Shown here piece by piece: positions 30,301 to 36,728 of a DNA stretch of 64,000 nt. How positions within the stretch are numbered: the first letter of the stretch is position 1; the number at the start of each line of letters is the position of its first letter. The notes below the pieces were generated by a model, which ran no database searches, was not told the origin of the DNA, and was given only the letters and a program-made list of their open reading frames with translations. A program made the position numbers and the translations under genes. Location of the stretch: contig JANQMH010000052.1 of NCBI GenBank assembly GCA_028280195.1, positions 1 through 64,000 of the forward strand, written 5' to 3'. Source of the stretch: Exilibacterium sp. GTDB taxonomy: Bacteria; Pseudomonadota; Gammaproteobacteria; Pseudomonadales; Cellvibrionaceae.

Positions 30301-30568
30301 TAATATAGGTTCTGTACCGGTAGGTGCCGCCGGGTTTTCCCGTAAAGGTTTTGCTGCTACTCACAAAGGGAGCCTGCACCACGCTCCAGGCCCCGCCGTT
30401 GTACTGCTCCATCAGCCCCCAGTCGTTGGCCCAGCTGACGGTATAATTACCATTGGCACTGGTCGCCGGTACCGCAGGTGCTGCAACCTGTGCATGGGCG
30501 TTGGCAACAAAGCAAAGAGCAGCCGCAATACACCAGGCAGCCAAAAAAGGCACACGTAACTGACGCAT
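21377..30568 (-). CDS. Giant Sec-exported RHS polymorphic toxin with Tae4-like amidase tip
   Basis: A 3063-residue exported protein. Approximate layout: signal peptide 1-27; nine fibronectin-III-like repeats of 80-100 residues (28-840, each with a YTVSW or YTLSW strand); SpvB-like domain (840-1100); about seven FG-GAP/VCBS motifs (DINGDGYMDL type, 1165-1520); YD/RHS repeats (about 1850-2600); RHS core with GRVYDPRLGRFIQADPF and a DPSGY cleavage-type boundary near 2708; a Gly/Ala-rich pre-toxin segment; and a C-terminal toxin. The toxin has NACSTRVSIALTNAG (Cys about 2952), 'NHVTAWSSGG' (His about 3032) and an aromatic ASYWSF end, the pattern of Tae4 peptidoglycan amidases. Export is by a Sec signal, not a T6SS adaptor. 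A signal-bearing immunity candidate overlaps the 3' end. Confidence 0.85.
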   Translation of the reverse strand: MRQLRVPFLAAWCIAAALCFVANAHAQVAAPAVPATSANGNYTVSWANDWGLMEQYNGGAWSVVQAPFVSSSKTFTGKPGGTYRYRTYIIIPYPVNTPVFSAEAQIVVAASAPGVPANFTVPANSASGSYTVSWSAVAGAARYTLQRRINSGSWSTLQDNSATSRAESGLGDASYGYRVRACNAVGCSGYSAVKTAVVSNPQSPPAVPGSSTSGNYTVSWNTTWGLQEQVNGGAWTVVQGPGSSSKTFTNKPTGSYRYRTYLFIGYPINATLYSGAAQIVVTLPPPASPPATFTVPATASSGSYTVSWSAVSAATRYTLQEKTGSGAWQTVQDTAALSRAFSGKTDNTYSYRVRSCNTTGCSSFSTTKAVFVLRVPAAPGAISAPATDTDGAFSLSWGASSGTAATYQLQEQRNGGAWSTLQNTAATAATLSGKPDGSYSYRVRGCNASGCSGWTAVKTVQVARVPGAPANIAGAPAENADGNYTVSWAPAGGTVSYYELQEAVGTAGWSTVYSGAARSRGFSGKIMGNYRYRVRACNQVGSFSACSNYVQSNLVTVALLILSAPATSTGSYTVSWSGNGPAGSQLWLQESVNGGSWLTVYTGTNSSVAFSQKPSGDYSYRVVQNVCNIIVTGCLQWPLGNSATVSVVPAAPGSLSGPATDNDGSYTLSWSASPSVVDRYILRERPAGGNWSTRYTGSSLSAAVAGQGDGTYDYQVQACSGTYCSAWSAQRTTVVALSPSPPSSLSLAPAVSSNGSLNLSWPAAGGQVTRYRLQQQINAGSWADVAGYGGTLLSHGVDGLGNGNYTYRVQACNTVDTYTACSAFRTSGSATVQLVAGVADAPAPLLAAAPAINSAAVRASDRIGTSAGQLRVDESGAATYRMPLAMPAGTAGVTPPLSLNYSSQAGNGLLGQGWSLGGVSAITRCRQTLAQDGRAKPISWSSDDRFCLDGQRLVLISGSHYGAVGATYHTEIDRFVTVTASGGSAGHPDFFTVTRKDGSTSHYGQTTDARQQAGPHTLSWLQNRFADSVGNAIDYSYLAGGGQRLSAVSYAGGAVSVSFDYSDNRADTISGYVAGYGYTTSRRLQRIDISDSGQLLRSYHLTYADVGSRANKTSQLTAVRECRDSVCLPATQFSWTAEHSGIDSVASGNTTFSSKSDRGLYDYRPADINGDGYMDLVWLEWDVDGSDTDHHLHYKLSDGTALQNATFTNGSGAVTYHEDVGSEDVKVQIIDYNADGRQDVIVFNQRSGRWRVLLASPQGDGSWKLSSSPIDTPVTDVDANFLDINADGLVDVVTLRNKVLYSRLLQIDTSQPANSHRRYTFGAEVVLGDVPTAAGLPQYINSALSGGLDFNGDGLGDLYLQSREVLDLGGLGGTTVVLNLSSGLTLKADNTFETYFNLNDAVGEGFNPEVRYDLIGADFNGDGLTDIVYRRIVNNASGWYYSINTGAGFTGEGTLDLVGKPPQVIDYNHDGYPDLAWRDTRDNTLRVAVWNGAGFNAAETLRHVGSANHAHLLFDINGDGRVDYVRVEDNRLLTYTGLGAHQARNKITAITNGLGNRTEISYGSLSHSGHYSRIDVSTAQSCNTITLPPGLGFGPGGTHTYCTTDSGEFYSALNGDWLLPAGSQTLGKTQPVLELTGPIYVVTELASSAPAAGSQPGMINASAQSRIRYDYGEAKLQAAGRGMLGFQSVQSTDLQTGVSTVTTYRQDFPFIGHPLITEVRTAQGHLLSRATNTWTLSHWNNGSPPLPYQPVLAESREETYDLAGNGDTQGSLLQTVITTQTYDDYDGDGVVDSNQRYGNATEIVVTTEDGSGITVVEKVTGNTYGASEWEKRMGRLSRTAVTTYRDGASATRTSAFSYHDNGSLRGLLHTETVEPGTAHALTTTYGYDAWGNITEVVQSAGGVASRTATTTFDTAGRYVDLQRNAYSQVTEQVLARDVFGQPTQIADINGVITHLSYGQLGREYFSASPTGAYVQTLLSACDGSCPASAVYKATETRAGGGESTSYFDVLARPVRSATRHFDGSWTYVDTEYDSLGRVKRTSEPHGGSAQYWTELQYDILGRVVRTDLPGISQPVTVDYNGLATITTNPAGQSKTEIANVLGEMVEVIDHLNGRLTYQYDVHGNLVRVDTLGNGDAPVSHIEMCYDNRGRKTALRDPDKGGHVNGSGACPTSTAQPQPGWWLYQYNAFGELTRQIDAKGQISTLSYDLLGRLVARTDQRSNGSTEGDTVWHYNNAPAGSGRGALDYVQDSISGYLKQHYYDTFGRLDETTTNLGGSGDDNHYQRVTYDQYGRTFQVFDAAGDGSFRDNAIQHRYNAYGYLENVVDAVKLPDGSHRTTYHTVQSMDRRGNVSEYLNGNGVSSRRSYDPATGRLTGIYSELSPGLGDIQDHTYSWDDIGNLLSRNDYSGAKSLTETFSYDGLNRLTRAQVGGQAARTVQYNSRGNIIFKTGVGSYTYGTNAGPHAVTATGDGVSYSYDANGNMTSDTSVGDLGGRTLVYTTFDKPREISKGGHTITFQYAPDRARFLRTDSSSAGTTITRYIGNVEKVAHPDGSKEIKRYLPGDVLITVYRDSGDQLLSEKTQYLHKDHLGSLDVITDVTGGIARDGNNLPLLFSFDAWGQRRNALDWATYTPAQLLNFTPVIVDPLPTPRGFTMHEHLDAVGLIHMNGRVYDPRLGRFIQADPFVQMTSSTQSYNRYSYGFNNPLNGTDPSGYLFGIDDIFVAFVIGYALGEAGRAFDIPILQGIGTAISCIGGSPALCGAAAFGSGLGYTHDFGAALRSAAFAAISAAAFSATGDGFTGDGSFWSWGTKDGFWHLASHAAAGGVMSVLQGGKFGHGFVSAGLTKAINVNGIMPNDAELFADAIRVVTAAVVGGTVSEISGGKFANGAVTAAFAQAFNGNSQIERDAQKNRNNVNWKKFESEMKRLSLMSSEDVFKEAGFTDKQIQEFELANACSTRVSIALTNAGAPITSGGFNPAGTRVITSVHSMEKYLTKTFGSADSTWAGGSGVAGQVGKAGRGIVMYRDPSGRAGLNHVTAWSSGGKVAIDGWFSTAPVGTTASYWSF

Positions 30569-30660
30569 AATTAACCCTTTAACCCTGATTCAGTAGTCGT
30601 TGTACGATTCCTTCCGGCCCTACAACAACGGCGGTAAAAGAGCGGAACGGTTATAACGTG

Positions 30661-30942
30661 TTACTGCTGTAATTCCTGCAGCAGTTTTTTGTCCAGTTGT
30701 TCATATACAGTGGCCTTGGCAAATTCAGGCAATGCCTGATGAAAAGCCGCAATCGCTGCCGCACAGGTCGCTTTAACACGCTCGACGCTGGGTGCTTCCT
30801 GTTTTCGTTCAGCAATGACCGCAGCTTTAAGACAGGTGGAATAATTGTCAGCGAGCACCTGTGTACTATCATCGGCTGCGAAGGCAAGGCCCGCGAGGGT
30901 AATCGTCAGAAAGAGAGAAGAGACATAACAGATTATTTTCAT
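30661..30942 (-). CDS. Small periplasmic protein, unknown
   Basis: A 93-residue protein with a clear signal peptide (MKIICYVSSLFLTITLAGLA, cleaved after AFA around residue 22) and a helical, Ala/Glu/Lys-rich mature part with two Cys that could form a disulfide. No family recognised. It precedes the RHS toxin gene on the same strand with a gap of about 90 bp and could share its transcript, perhaps as an accessory factor, but nothing in the sequence proves it. A perfect 18-bp tandem duplication lies just upstream of its start. Confidence 0.65.
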   Translation of the reverse strand: MKIICYVSSLFLTITLAGLAFAADDSTQVLADNYSTCLKAAVIAERKQEAPSVERVKATCAAAIAAFHQALPEFAKATVYEQLDKKLLQELQQ

Positions 30943-30956
30943 AGCAACGCTTCCCT

Positions 30957-30992
30957 TTTGTTGTAATTATCATGTTTGTTGTAATTATCATG
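30957..30992. repeat. Perfect 18-bp tandem duplication
   Basis: TTTGTTGTAATTATCATG occurs twice in tandem, beginning 15 bp upstream of the ATG of the small periplasmic gene, i.e. in its leader/promoter region. Each copy includes TAATTAT, a possible -10-like element, so the duplication may double a promoter element. Confidence 0.9.
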
Positions 30993-31433
30993 TTAAGTAT
31001 TCATGCATGCGCAAATACCTGGAGCGACAAACAGTAAAATACAGAAAAAAAATATAGTCAACTGCACGTTGTAACAGGCTTCCATTTGGGCGCCAATATT
31101 GTTGACCTCGAACCAAGCGCCAGTCAAGACAAGTATTATCTCCATGCTTTTGATTGTCAGAAGCCGTTTTCATGACTCCCGGCCGTAGCGAGGCGAGTAA
31201 TGAATAGCGCCGCCGCAGTAAGTCGAGCGTTATGCAACAGCGTCTAAGCATTGCCTGGCAATCAATGAACACTGTCAAAGAGATGGGACTTATCAGTAGC
31301 GGAATTAACGCTGCCAAATACACCTGTTGCAGTGCATCTGGTTTGCGTAAAGCTGTCAATTTTGCCGTGTAAAACTTAACAGCCGAAATAAGGGGAAGGA
31401 ACCCGCCGCTGGAAACCAGGTCGGGATGGGCTG
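30993..31433. other. Intergenic region, no gene supported
   Basis: About 440 bp between the small periplasmic gene and the RND pump stop. A 123-residue minus-strand frame (30988-31359) is present but has irregular composition and no recognisable ribosome site or domain, so I do not call it. No terminator with a T-run seen. Confidence 0.5.
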
Positions 31434-34400
31434 TTAATTTGTCAGGTTTACAATACTATGAAAACTCAGCAGGCGCTTGAGATCTTCCTGTACCAGATAG
31501 AGACAGGGCACCATCACCAAAGATACAAGGGTGGCAAACATCACCGAGAAACTGAGCGAAATTGCCATTGGAATCACAAATTGTGCCTGTAGGCTGGATT
31601 CAAACATGATCGGCAGCAGGCCAAAAAACGTTGTCAGTGAGGTGAGTAAAATGGCTCGAAAGCGCGCGCGACCGGCGTATACCACCGCATCTTCAATCGG
31701 CTTTCCGGTCAGGCGGGCGCGATTGATCATATCTGTCATCACCAGAGAATCATTGATAACCACACCTGCAGCCGCAACAATACCAAATAAAGACATCATA
31801 CTCAGGCTATAGCCAAGCACAAAATGTCCCCACAGAGCCCCGGTCAGGGAAAAGGGAATCACAGACATCACAATCAGGGGCTGAATGTAACTTTTTAGGG
31901 GCAAGGCCAGCAGCAGGTAAACCACAAACAGGCCAACCAGGGCAAAAGTCAGCATCTGGCTTTGTTCTTTTCGCTGCTCAAAAAGAGCGCCGCCAAGTTT
32001 TGTCGTTACCCCCGGATATTGGGCCAGCACCTCAGGCATGATCCGACTTTCAACACTGCCGGCAATATCATTGACCGTCGCTTCGCGCTCATCCACATCG
32101 GCACTGACAGTCACCACCTGGAATCCCAGCTCCCTGTCTATGGTGCTGACGCCCGGCACTTCAGTATAGCCGGCTACATCGCCAAAAAACACCTGACCGC
32201 CCTGAGGCAGAGTAATCAAGGTGCGAGCCAGTGCACTGAGTTGCTGCCTGTCTGACAGTGGACCTCTGACCATAAAGAGGATTTCCTGCCCCTCTCGGAC
32301 AACGCGCTGCGCTTCCAGACCGTAAAACTGAGCCGCGACCTGTTGAACCACGTCCTTAGCCCTCAGCCCCAATTGATAAGCCAGCGGCTTAAGCACGATT
32401 TTATACTCAACTTGTGCCCTGTCCATACTGGAGGAGAGATTATAGACCCCCTCAATTTTGCTGAGTTCGGTAATCAGCTGACCGCTTGCCTGATGTAGCA
32501 GGCTGATATCTTTGGCGAATAGCCTGTAGGCCAGATCGCCCTCTTCAAATATATCGATGACATCGGATTCAATCGTCAGTTTTTTCACTCCCGGTATTTC
32601 CGGTAGTGCCATGCGCCAGCGTCGCGCCAATTCAAAGGTGTCAAAGGGACGTTCGGCTTCCGGCACCAGAGGCACGACCACTTCACCTTCTGTGAGATGA
32701 TCAATACGCGTATAAATACTTTTCATCATTGCCTGCCCGGTCTCTTCAATTATTTCCTGTTCGGTTTCCAGGATCATGCTTTCAATGCGCGCAACCGCAG
32801 CCAATGTCTGAGCTTCAGAAACGTTCTGATTCATTTTAATATTGATCGAGGGGTAGTCATGGGGCACCTTCGGCACTGAAATGAAACGGATATGACCCGC
32901 AATCACCAGGCTGATGGCAAGTGCCAAGAGCACAATAAAGGCGCAGATCACCGCATAGCGATAGTGGATACAGCGTGTCAAAAAAGGCTGGAATCGCGTT
33001 GTGAGAAACTGTTGTAAACGACTGTTAAAACGCAGGCGCCAGTGATTTTCCGGCAGAGGGGAAAGCTGAGTACTACCCAGGTGAGCAGGTAAAATCAGTT
33101 TCGATTCCACCAGGCTAAACAGCAGACAAAGTATGCACACCCCGGCTATGGCAATAAACTGGCCGGAATTAGGTCCGGAACTCAACAAAAAAGGAGCGAA
33201 TACGGCAATGGTGGTCAAAACGCCAAAGGTGGCAGGTGTCGCAACTTTTTGCGTGCCCTTAATGATGTTTTCCCTGGAATGACCATGGCGCTCGGTCTGT
33301 TCGCAGACACTCTCACCTATTACAATGGCATCATCCACGACTATGCCAAGTACCATGATAAAGGCGAATAGCGATACCAGGTTGATGGTGACCCCAAGCC
33401 AGGGCATCAACCAAAACGCACCGAGGAAAGAAACCGGCAAGCCCACCATCACCCAAATCGCCAGCCGTGTGCGCAAAAATACCGCCAGTATAATAAAGAC
33501 CAACACGGCTCCCTGGGCCAAATTTTCAAACATCATATTCAGCCTGCCATCCAGGTAAAAGGTGACATCTACAAACTCATATATTTCAATCTCGCTGGGT
33601 AGTGTTGCAGTTTTTCGCTTAACATAGGCCTGCACCTGTTGTACGACATCGTTTAAAGACTGGTCCCTGCCTGCAAATACCATGATGTAAACCGCCTGGC
33701 GGCCATTCAGCCGGCCGAGATCCAGCGTTTCTCGAAAACCGTCCTTTACATCAGCCAGATCCCCAAGCAGTACCTTTTCTCCCAGCATGCCTGTCAGCAC
33801 CGGAATTTCCGCCAGCTTCTCGCCGGTATACCCGCGCTGCTCAAGCCTTAAATAGATATTCCCCCTGTCGGTTTTAATCTCGCCTGCCGAAACATTATCA
33901 GAGTGGGATTGAATGGCCTGCACCACTTGTTGCATGCTCAGGTTGTATTCCCGCATTTTGATTGGCTTGATTTCTATGGCCACTTCGTAGTCGGGCAGGG
34001 CTGACAAATCGACATGGGATATGCCATCCAGCTGCAGTAATTCAGATTTAACTGCATTGCCCAGCTTTTTCAGTGCCATGGGATCACTCGGTCCTGAAAT
34101 CACCAGGCTTATGGCGCGCTCCCGCTGTTTGTTTTCATATACCAGCAAAGGCTCCATATCAGCGGGAAAGCTGGCAATGCTGTCCAGCTTCAGCTTTATT
34201 TCATCCAGTCTGGAGGTGATATTCTCACCATTCTCCAGTTCAATGACGACCTCGCCCCCACCTTGTCTGGCGTGGCTTGTAACGCGTTTTACACCCACCT
34301 GGGGTTTGAGCGCTTGCTCAATTTTAATCAGTATATTTTCTTCAATTTCCTTGGCGGACTCGCCAAAAAGCGTCGCTTGAATAACAATTCTGTTATTTTC

Positions 34401-34532
34401 GGAAACCGGGAATGTTTGCCGCTGCAGACTGTTGTAACTCAACAATCCCATACATAAGATAAGCAATAGGAGTAAATTTGCCGCAACCGGATGGTAGACA
34501 AAATAGGCGATCAAGCCTCGCTGTTGCGCCAT
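31434..34532 (-). CDS. RND-family efflux transporter, inner-membrane pump subunit
   Basis: A 1032-residue AcrB-like proton-driven pump with twelve membrane helices in the usual 1+5+1+5 arrangement and two large periplasmic loops. The TM4 proton relay is visible as GIVVDDAIVIGESV. The N-terminus 'GLIAYFVYHPVAANLLLLLI' matches the HAE1-like group found beside HlyD-type adaptors rather than the heavy-metal CusA group. The adaptor gene is 10 bp upstream on the same strand; no outer-membrane channel gene is adjacent, so a TolC-like protein would be recruited. The operon is divergent from the nicotianamine-synthase-like operon and shares its Zur-type palindrome, suggesting a role in metallophore export or recycling. 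Confidence 0.9.
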   Translation of the reverse strand: MAQQRGLIAYFVYHPVAANLLLLLILCMGLLSYNSLQRQTFPVSENNRIVIQATLFGESAKEIEENILIKIEQALKPQVGVKRVTSHARQGGGEVVIELENGENITSRLDEIKLKLDSIASFPADMEPLLVYENKQRERAISLVISGPSDPMALKKLGNAVKSELLQLDGISHVDLSALPDYEVAIEIKPIKMREYNLSMQQVVQAIQSHSDNVSAGEIKTDRGNIYLRLEQRGYTGEKLAEIPVLTGMLGEKVLLGDLADVKDGFRETLDLGRLNGRQAVYIMVFAGRDQSLNDVVQQVQAYVKRKTATLPSEIEIYEFVDVTFYLDGRLNMMFENLAQGAVLVFIILAVFLRTRLAIWVMVGLPVSFLGAFWLMPWLGVTINLVSLFAFIMVLGIVVDDAIVIGESVCEQTERHGHSRENIIKGTQKVATPATFGVLTTIAVFAPFLLSSGPNSGQFIAIAGVCILCLLFSLVESKLILPAHLGSTQLSPLPENHWRLRFNSRLQQFLTTRFQPFLTRCIHYRYAVICAFIVLLALAISLVIAGHIRFISVPKVPHDYPSINIKMNQNVSEAQTLAAVARIESMILETEQEIIEETGQAMMKSIYTRIDHLTEGEVVVPLVPEAERPFDTFELARRWRMALPEIPGVKKLTIESDVIDIFEEGDLAYRLFAKDISLLHQASGQLITELSKIEGVYNLSSSMDRAQVEYKIVLKPLAYQLGLRAKDVVQQVAAQFYGLEAQRVVREGQEILFMVRGPLSDRQQLSALARTLITLPQGGQVFFGDVAGYTEVPGVSTIDRELGFQVVTVSADVDEREATVNDIAGSVESRIMPEVLAQYPGVTTKLGGALFEQRKEQSQMLTFALVGLFVVYLLLALPLKSYIQPLIVMSVIPFSLTGALWGHFVLGYSLSMMSLFGIVAAAGVVINDSLVMTDMINRARLTGKPIEDAVVYAGRARFRAILLTSLTTFFGLLPIMFESSLQAQFVIPMAISLSFSVMFATLVSLVMVPCLYLVQEDLKRLLSFHSIVNLTN

Positions 34533-34542
34533 TGTACTTCCT

Positions 34543-35715
34543 TTAACGTCCGTTTAACGATAATGCAGCCGCTGCAGATGTATCTCTGACGAGCATGCCG
34601 GGCTGGGGGTATTCCGGCAGCTGATTGACAATTCTATGCCCTTTATTGACCCATCTCTGTGCCTCCAGCAGTGCATAGTCCTGCTCTTTTCGTAAAACAG
34701 TGACGGGCTGTTCGACCAGCATCTGTTCCTGGTTAACCAGCCAAATAGCCTTGTTCCGCACCCACTCCTGGGGTACTTTTAATACATTAGACAAACGCTT
34801 GCCCGGTATGCGGGCTTGGAGAAACTGACCAAAATGCACGGGCTCAAGGTCAGTTTTGATGCCATAGGGATCATCGATCCGCACGATGTAGTAGGCCATG
34901 CGCGTGGTGTCGTTGAATCGGCCTATATGACGTGTCAAGGTGCCTGTTCGCCGCATGGATTCAGGCGATATCTGCACGCCTTCAGCGGGTAGCCCCGGTA
35001 GAAAAGGGCGGTCAAACCCCGCTACCGGAACCCGGATTTCGCCGAAGGATAAATTCACCATCCGCCCCAGCGACTCACCTTTGGAAATCACCTGGCCGAG
35101 TCCCGTTCGGCGCTTCACGATAAGTGCGTCATAAGGGGCGTAATACTGCGTGCGTTTGAGGTTTTTTTCTGCCAGTGCCAGATTTGCGCTCGCCGCTGTC
35201 ACCTGTGCTCTGGCACTGTCTACCTGGGGCTTTCTAAGCGCCAGCTCAGTTCTTTTTGGATTGTTGGCCCACTCCACTTCGGCAACCTTAGCCATGGCGG
35301 TCTCCTTTGCCAGATGCGCCTCAGCAAGTGCCAGTTGGGCTTTTTGCTGCACCACTTGGGTCTCGTAGTCAAAGGATTCAAGAGTGGCCAGAAGCGTACC
35401 TTTCTCGACGATGCCACCTTCAATAAAGGCGGTGTTTAGCCAGGCAATTTTCCCCGTCAACTCAAATGCGATATCGGTCTGCTCTGCCGGTTCCAACACC
35501 CCGGCCACATTAATTTCTGTCTGGTGTTCGATCAAAGTTGCAGGCATCGAAACCACAGAAGGTCTGGTATCAATCTCGGTGTTTATTGTCACCTTGGGCG
35601 TGGAGAAAGCAACGAGAGCGATGCAAGCCCCCCCGCCTAAAAGCAATACAAATAAGCAGGCACCGATTCGTTTAAAGTAGTCTTTAGCGCCATTTTTATT
35701 TCTCGATACTTCCAT
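34543..35715 (-). CDS. RND efflux periplasmic adaptor (membrane fusion protein)
   Basis: A 390-residue HlyD/AcrA-type adaptor: N-terminal membrane anchor (about 17-35), lipoyl-like half motifs ('INVAGVLEPAEQTDIAFELT'), a helical coiled-coil hairpin (110-190, rich in Ala/Lys/Gln), and beta-barrel and membrane-proximal domains. It bridges the RND pump to an outer-membrane channel. First gene of the RND operon. Its start lies about 130 bp from the Zur-type box shared with the divergent metallophore operon. Confidence 0.88.
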   Translation of the reverse strand: MEVSRNKNGAKDYFKRIGACLFVLLLGGGACIALVAFSTPKVTINTEIDTRPSVVSMPATLIEHQTEINVAGVLEPAEQTDIAFELTGKIAWLNTAFIEGGIVEKGTLLATLESFDYETQVVQQKAQLALAEAHLAKETAMAKVAEVEWANNPKRTELALRKPQVDSARAQVTAASANLALAEKNLKRTQYYAPYDALIVKRRTGLGQVISKGESLGRMVNLSFGEIRVPVAGFDRPFLPGLPAEGVQISPESMRRTGTLTRHIGRFNDTTRMAYYIVRIDDPYGIKTDLEPVHFGQFLQARIPGKRLSNVLKVPQEWVRNKAIWLVNQEQMLVEQPVTVLRKEQDYALLEAQRWVNKGHRIVNQLPEYPQPGMLVRDTSAAAALSLNGR

Positions 35716-35843
35716 TAACCTTCCCTTCCGTCGAGGCGTGTAAGTGCTTACCTGTCCTACCCGACAACAACAGATAACTGAGCTTTGCGATCAAACTCCA
35801 TCCATTATTCTGGGGTATTATATTTTTCTAGACCGTTTATGGC

Positions 35844-35860
35844 ATGTTATGTTATAACAT
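35844..35860. promoter_or_regulatory. Zur-type box 1, divergent promoter region
   Basis: ATGTTAT-GTT-ATAACAT: two perfect 7-bp arms around a 3-bp centre. It matches the core TGTTATANTATAACA of the gammaproteobacterial zinc-uptake-regulator (Zur) consensus at all arm positions. It ends 43 bp before the nicotianamine-synthase-like start and lies about 130 bp from the divergent RND adaptor start. It does not resemble a Fur box (GATAAT hexamers). Repression when zinc is plentiful is inferred. Confidence 0.75.
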
Positions 35861-35903
35861 TGTCATTTTATATTGATAATCTCACCCTCTCAAGAATTCT
35901 TAT

Positions 35904-36725
35904 ATGGACATTGCAATGAATGCTTCTGAGCACGCAGAAAACATTATCAAGCAGTATCAACGTATTGCAGCCATGCCTGAAATCACGATTTCAGCAGATA
36001 ATATGGAGCAGTTTCACGGCTTCATGAATTTGCTGTCTAATGACCATGGCAGTGATTTTGCTGAACGTGTGCTGTTGCATCCGCATATCCAAAAAATCAA
36101 ACCACATATTCAAAAAATTTTCAGCCAGGCCTCAAGCCTCTATGAGAGACACTGGGCCATGCGAATTCTCAGTGCCGATACCCCCAAGCAGGTTTTTGAG
36201 CAGGAGTACCCTTACTATCAGCACTATGAGCGAGCAACTGCGCTGGAGATAAATGCCATCCAGGCTTTGGCTGCGCAGCCGATAGACAGCGCACTTATGG
36301 TCGGTTCCGGCGCGCTTCCGCTCACGTCCATAGCACTGGCCAAAAAAGGTTTTACCACAGACAACCTGGATATTGACCGAGAAGGTCTGGAGTTAGGCCA
36401 GGCTGTGAGTGAAAGACTCAATCCCGAGTATCAAATGGCATTTATTCACAACGATATTTGTCACCAACCCGATTTAGCCAAGTACGATGTCATCTGGTTG
36501 GCGGCACTGGTCGGGGATGAAAAGATCAAGGCCGATATTATCGGGCATTTATTTAAAAACATGAAATCGGGCAGCCAGCTGGTTGTGCGCACTGCTTTTA
36601 ATCTGAGAACCCTGCTTTACCCCAGTATCAATGAACAGGATTTGGATCCATTTAAACTGAAACTGAAAATCCAAACCTATGCGGACAATTTTCACTCGAT
36701 ACTTATCGCGCAAAAACCCGTTTAA
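35904..36725 (+). CDS. Nicotianamine-synthase-like (CntL family) metallophore enzyme
   Basis: A 273-residue enzyme of the nicotianamine synthase fold, which transfers aminocarboxypropyl groups from S-adenosylmethionine to an amine acceptor to build metal chelators (nicotianamine in plants, staphylopine/pseudopaline intermediates in bacteria). Diagnostic stretches: PYYQHYERATALE (103-115), the SAM loop VGSGALPLTSIALAKK (133-148), NLDID (154-158), DVIWLAALVGDEK (195-207) and VVRTAFNLRTLLYP (227-240), aligning by eye with plant and bacterial NAS. No opine dehydrogenase or His racemase gene is nearby, so the acceptor and final product are open. A Zur-type palindrome lies 43 bp upstream. The MFS gene begins 3 bp after the stop. 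A second in-frame ATG at 35916 is a possible start. Confidence 0.88.
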   Translation: MDIAMNASEHAENIIKQYQRIAAMPEITISADNMEQFHGFMNLLSNDHGSDFAERVLLHPHIQKIKPHIQKIFSQASSLYERHWAMRILSADTPKQVFEQEYPYYQHYERATALEINAIQALAAQPIDSALMVGSGALPLTSIALAKKGFTTDNLDIDREGLELGQAVSERLNPEYQMAFIHNDICHQPDLAKYDVIWLAALVGDEKIKADIIGHLFKNMKSGSQLVVRTAFNLRTLLYPSINEQDLDPFKLKLKIQTYADNFHSILIAQKPV

Positions 36726-36728
36726 CTG

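Noticed and set aside
30650-30657. GTTATAAC palindrome upstream of the RHS gene as a fourth Zur box
   Set aside because: Only the 8-bp core; the outer ATG/CAT arms and 3-bp centre spacing of the real boxes are missing. The same holds for 11311-11318.
30988-31359. A 123-codon minus-strand frame between the small periplasmic gene and the RND pump
   Set aside because: No ribosome site, irregular composition, no recognisable domain, and it overlaps the tandem duplication region.
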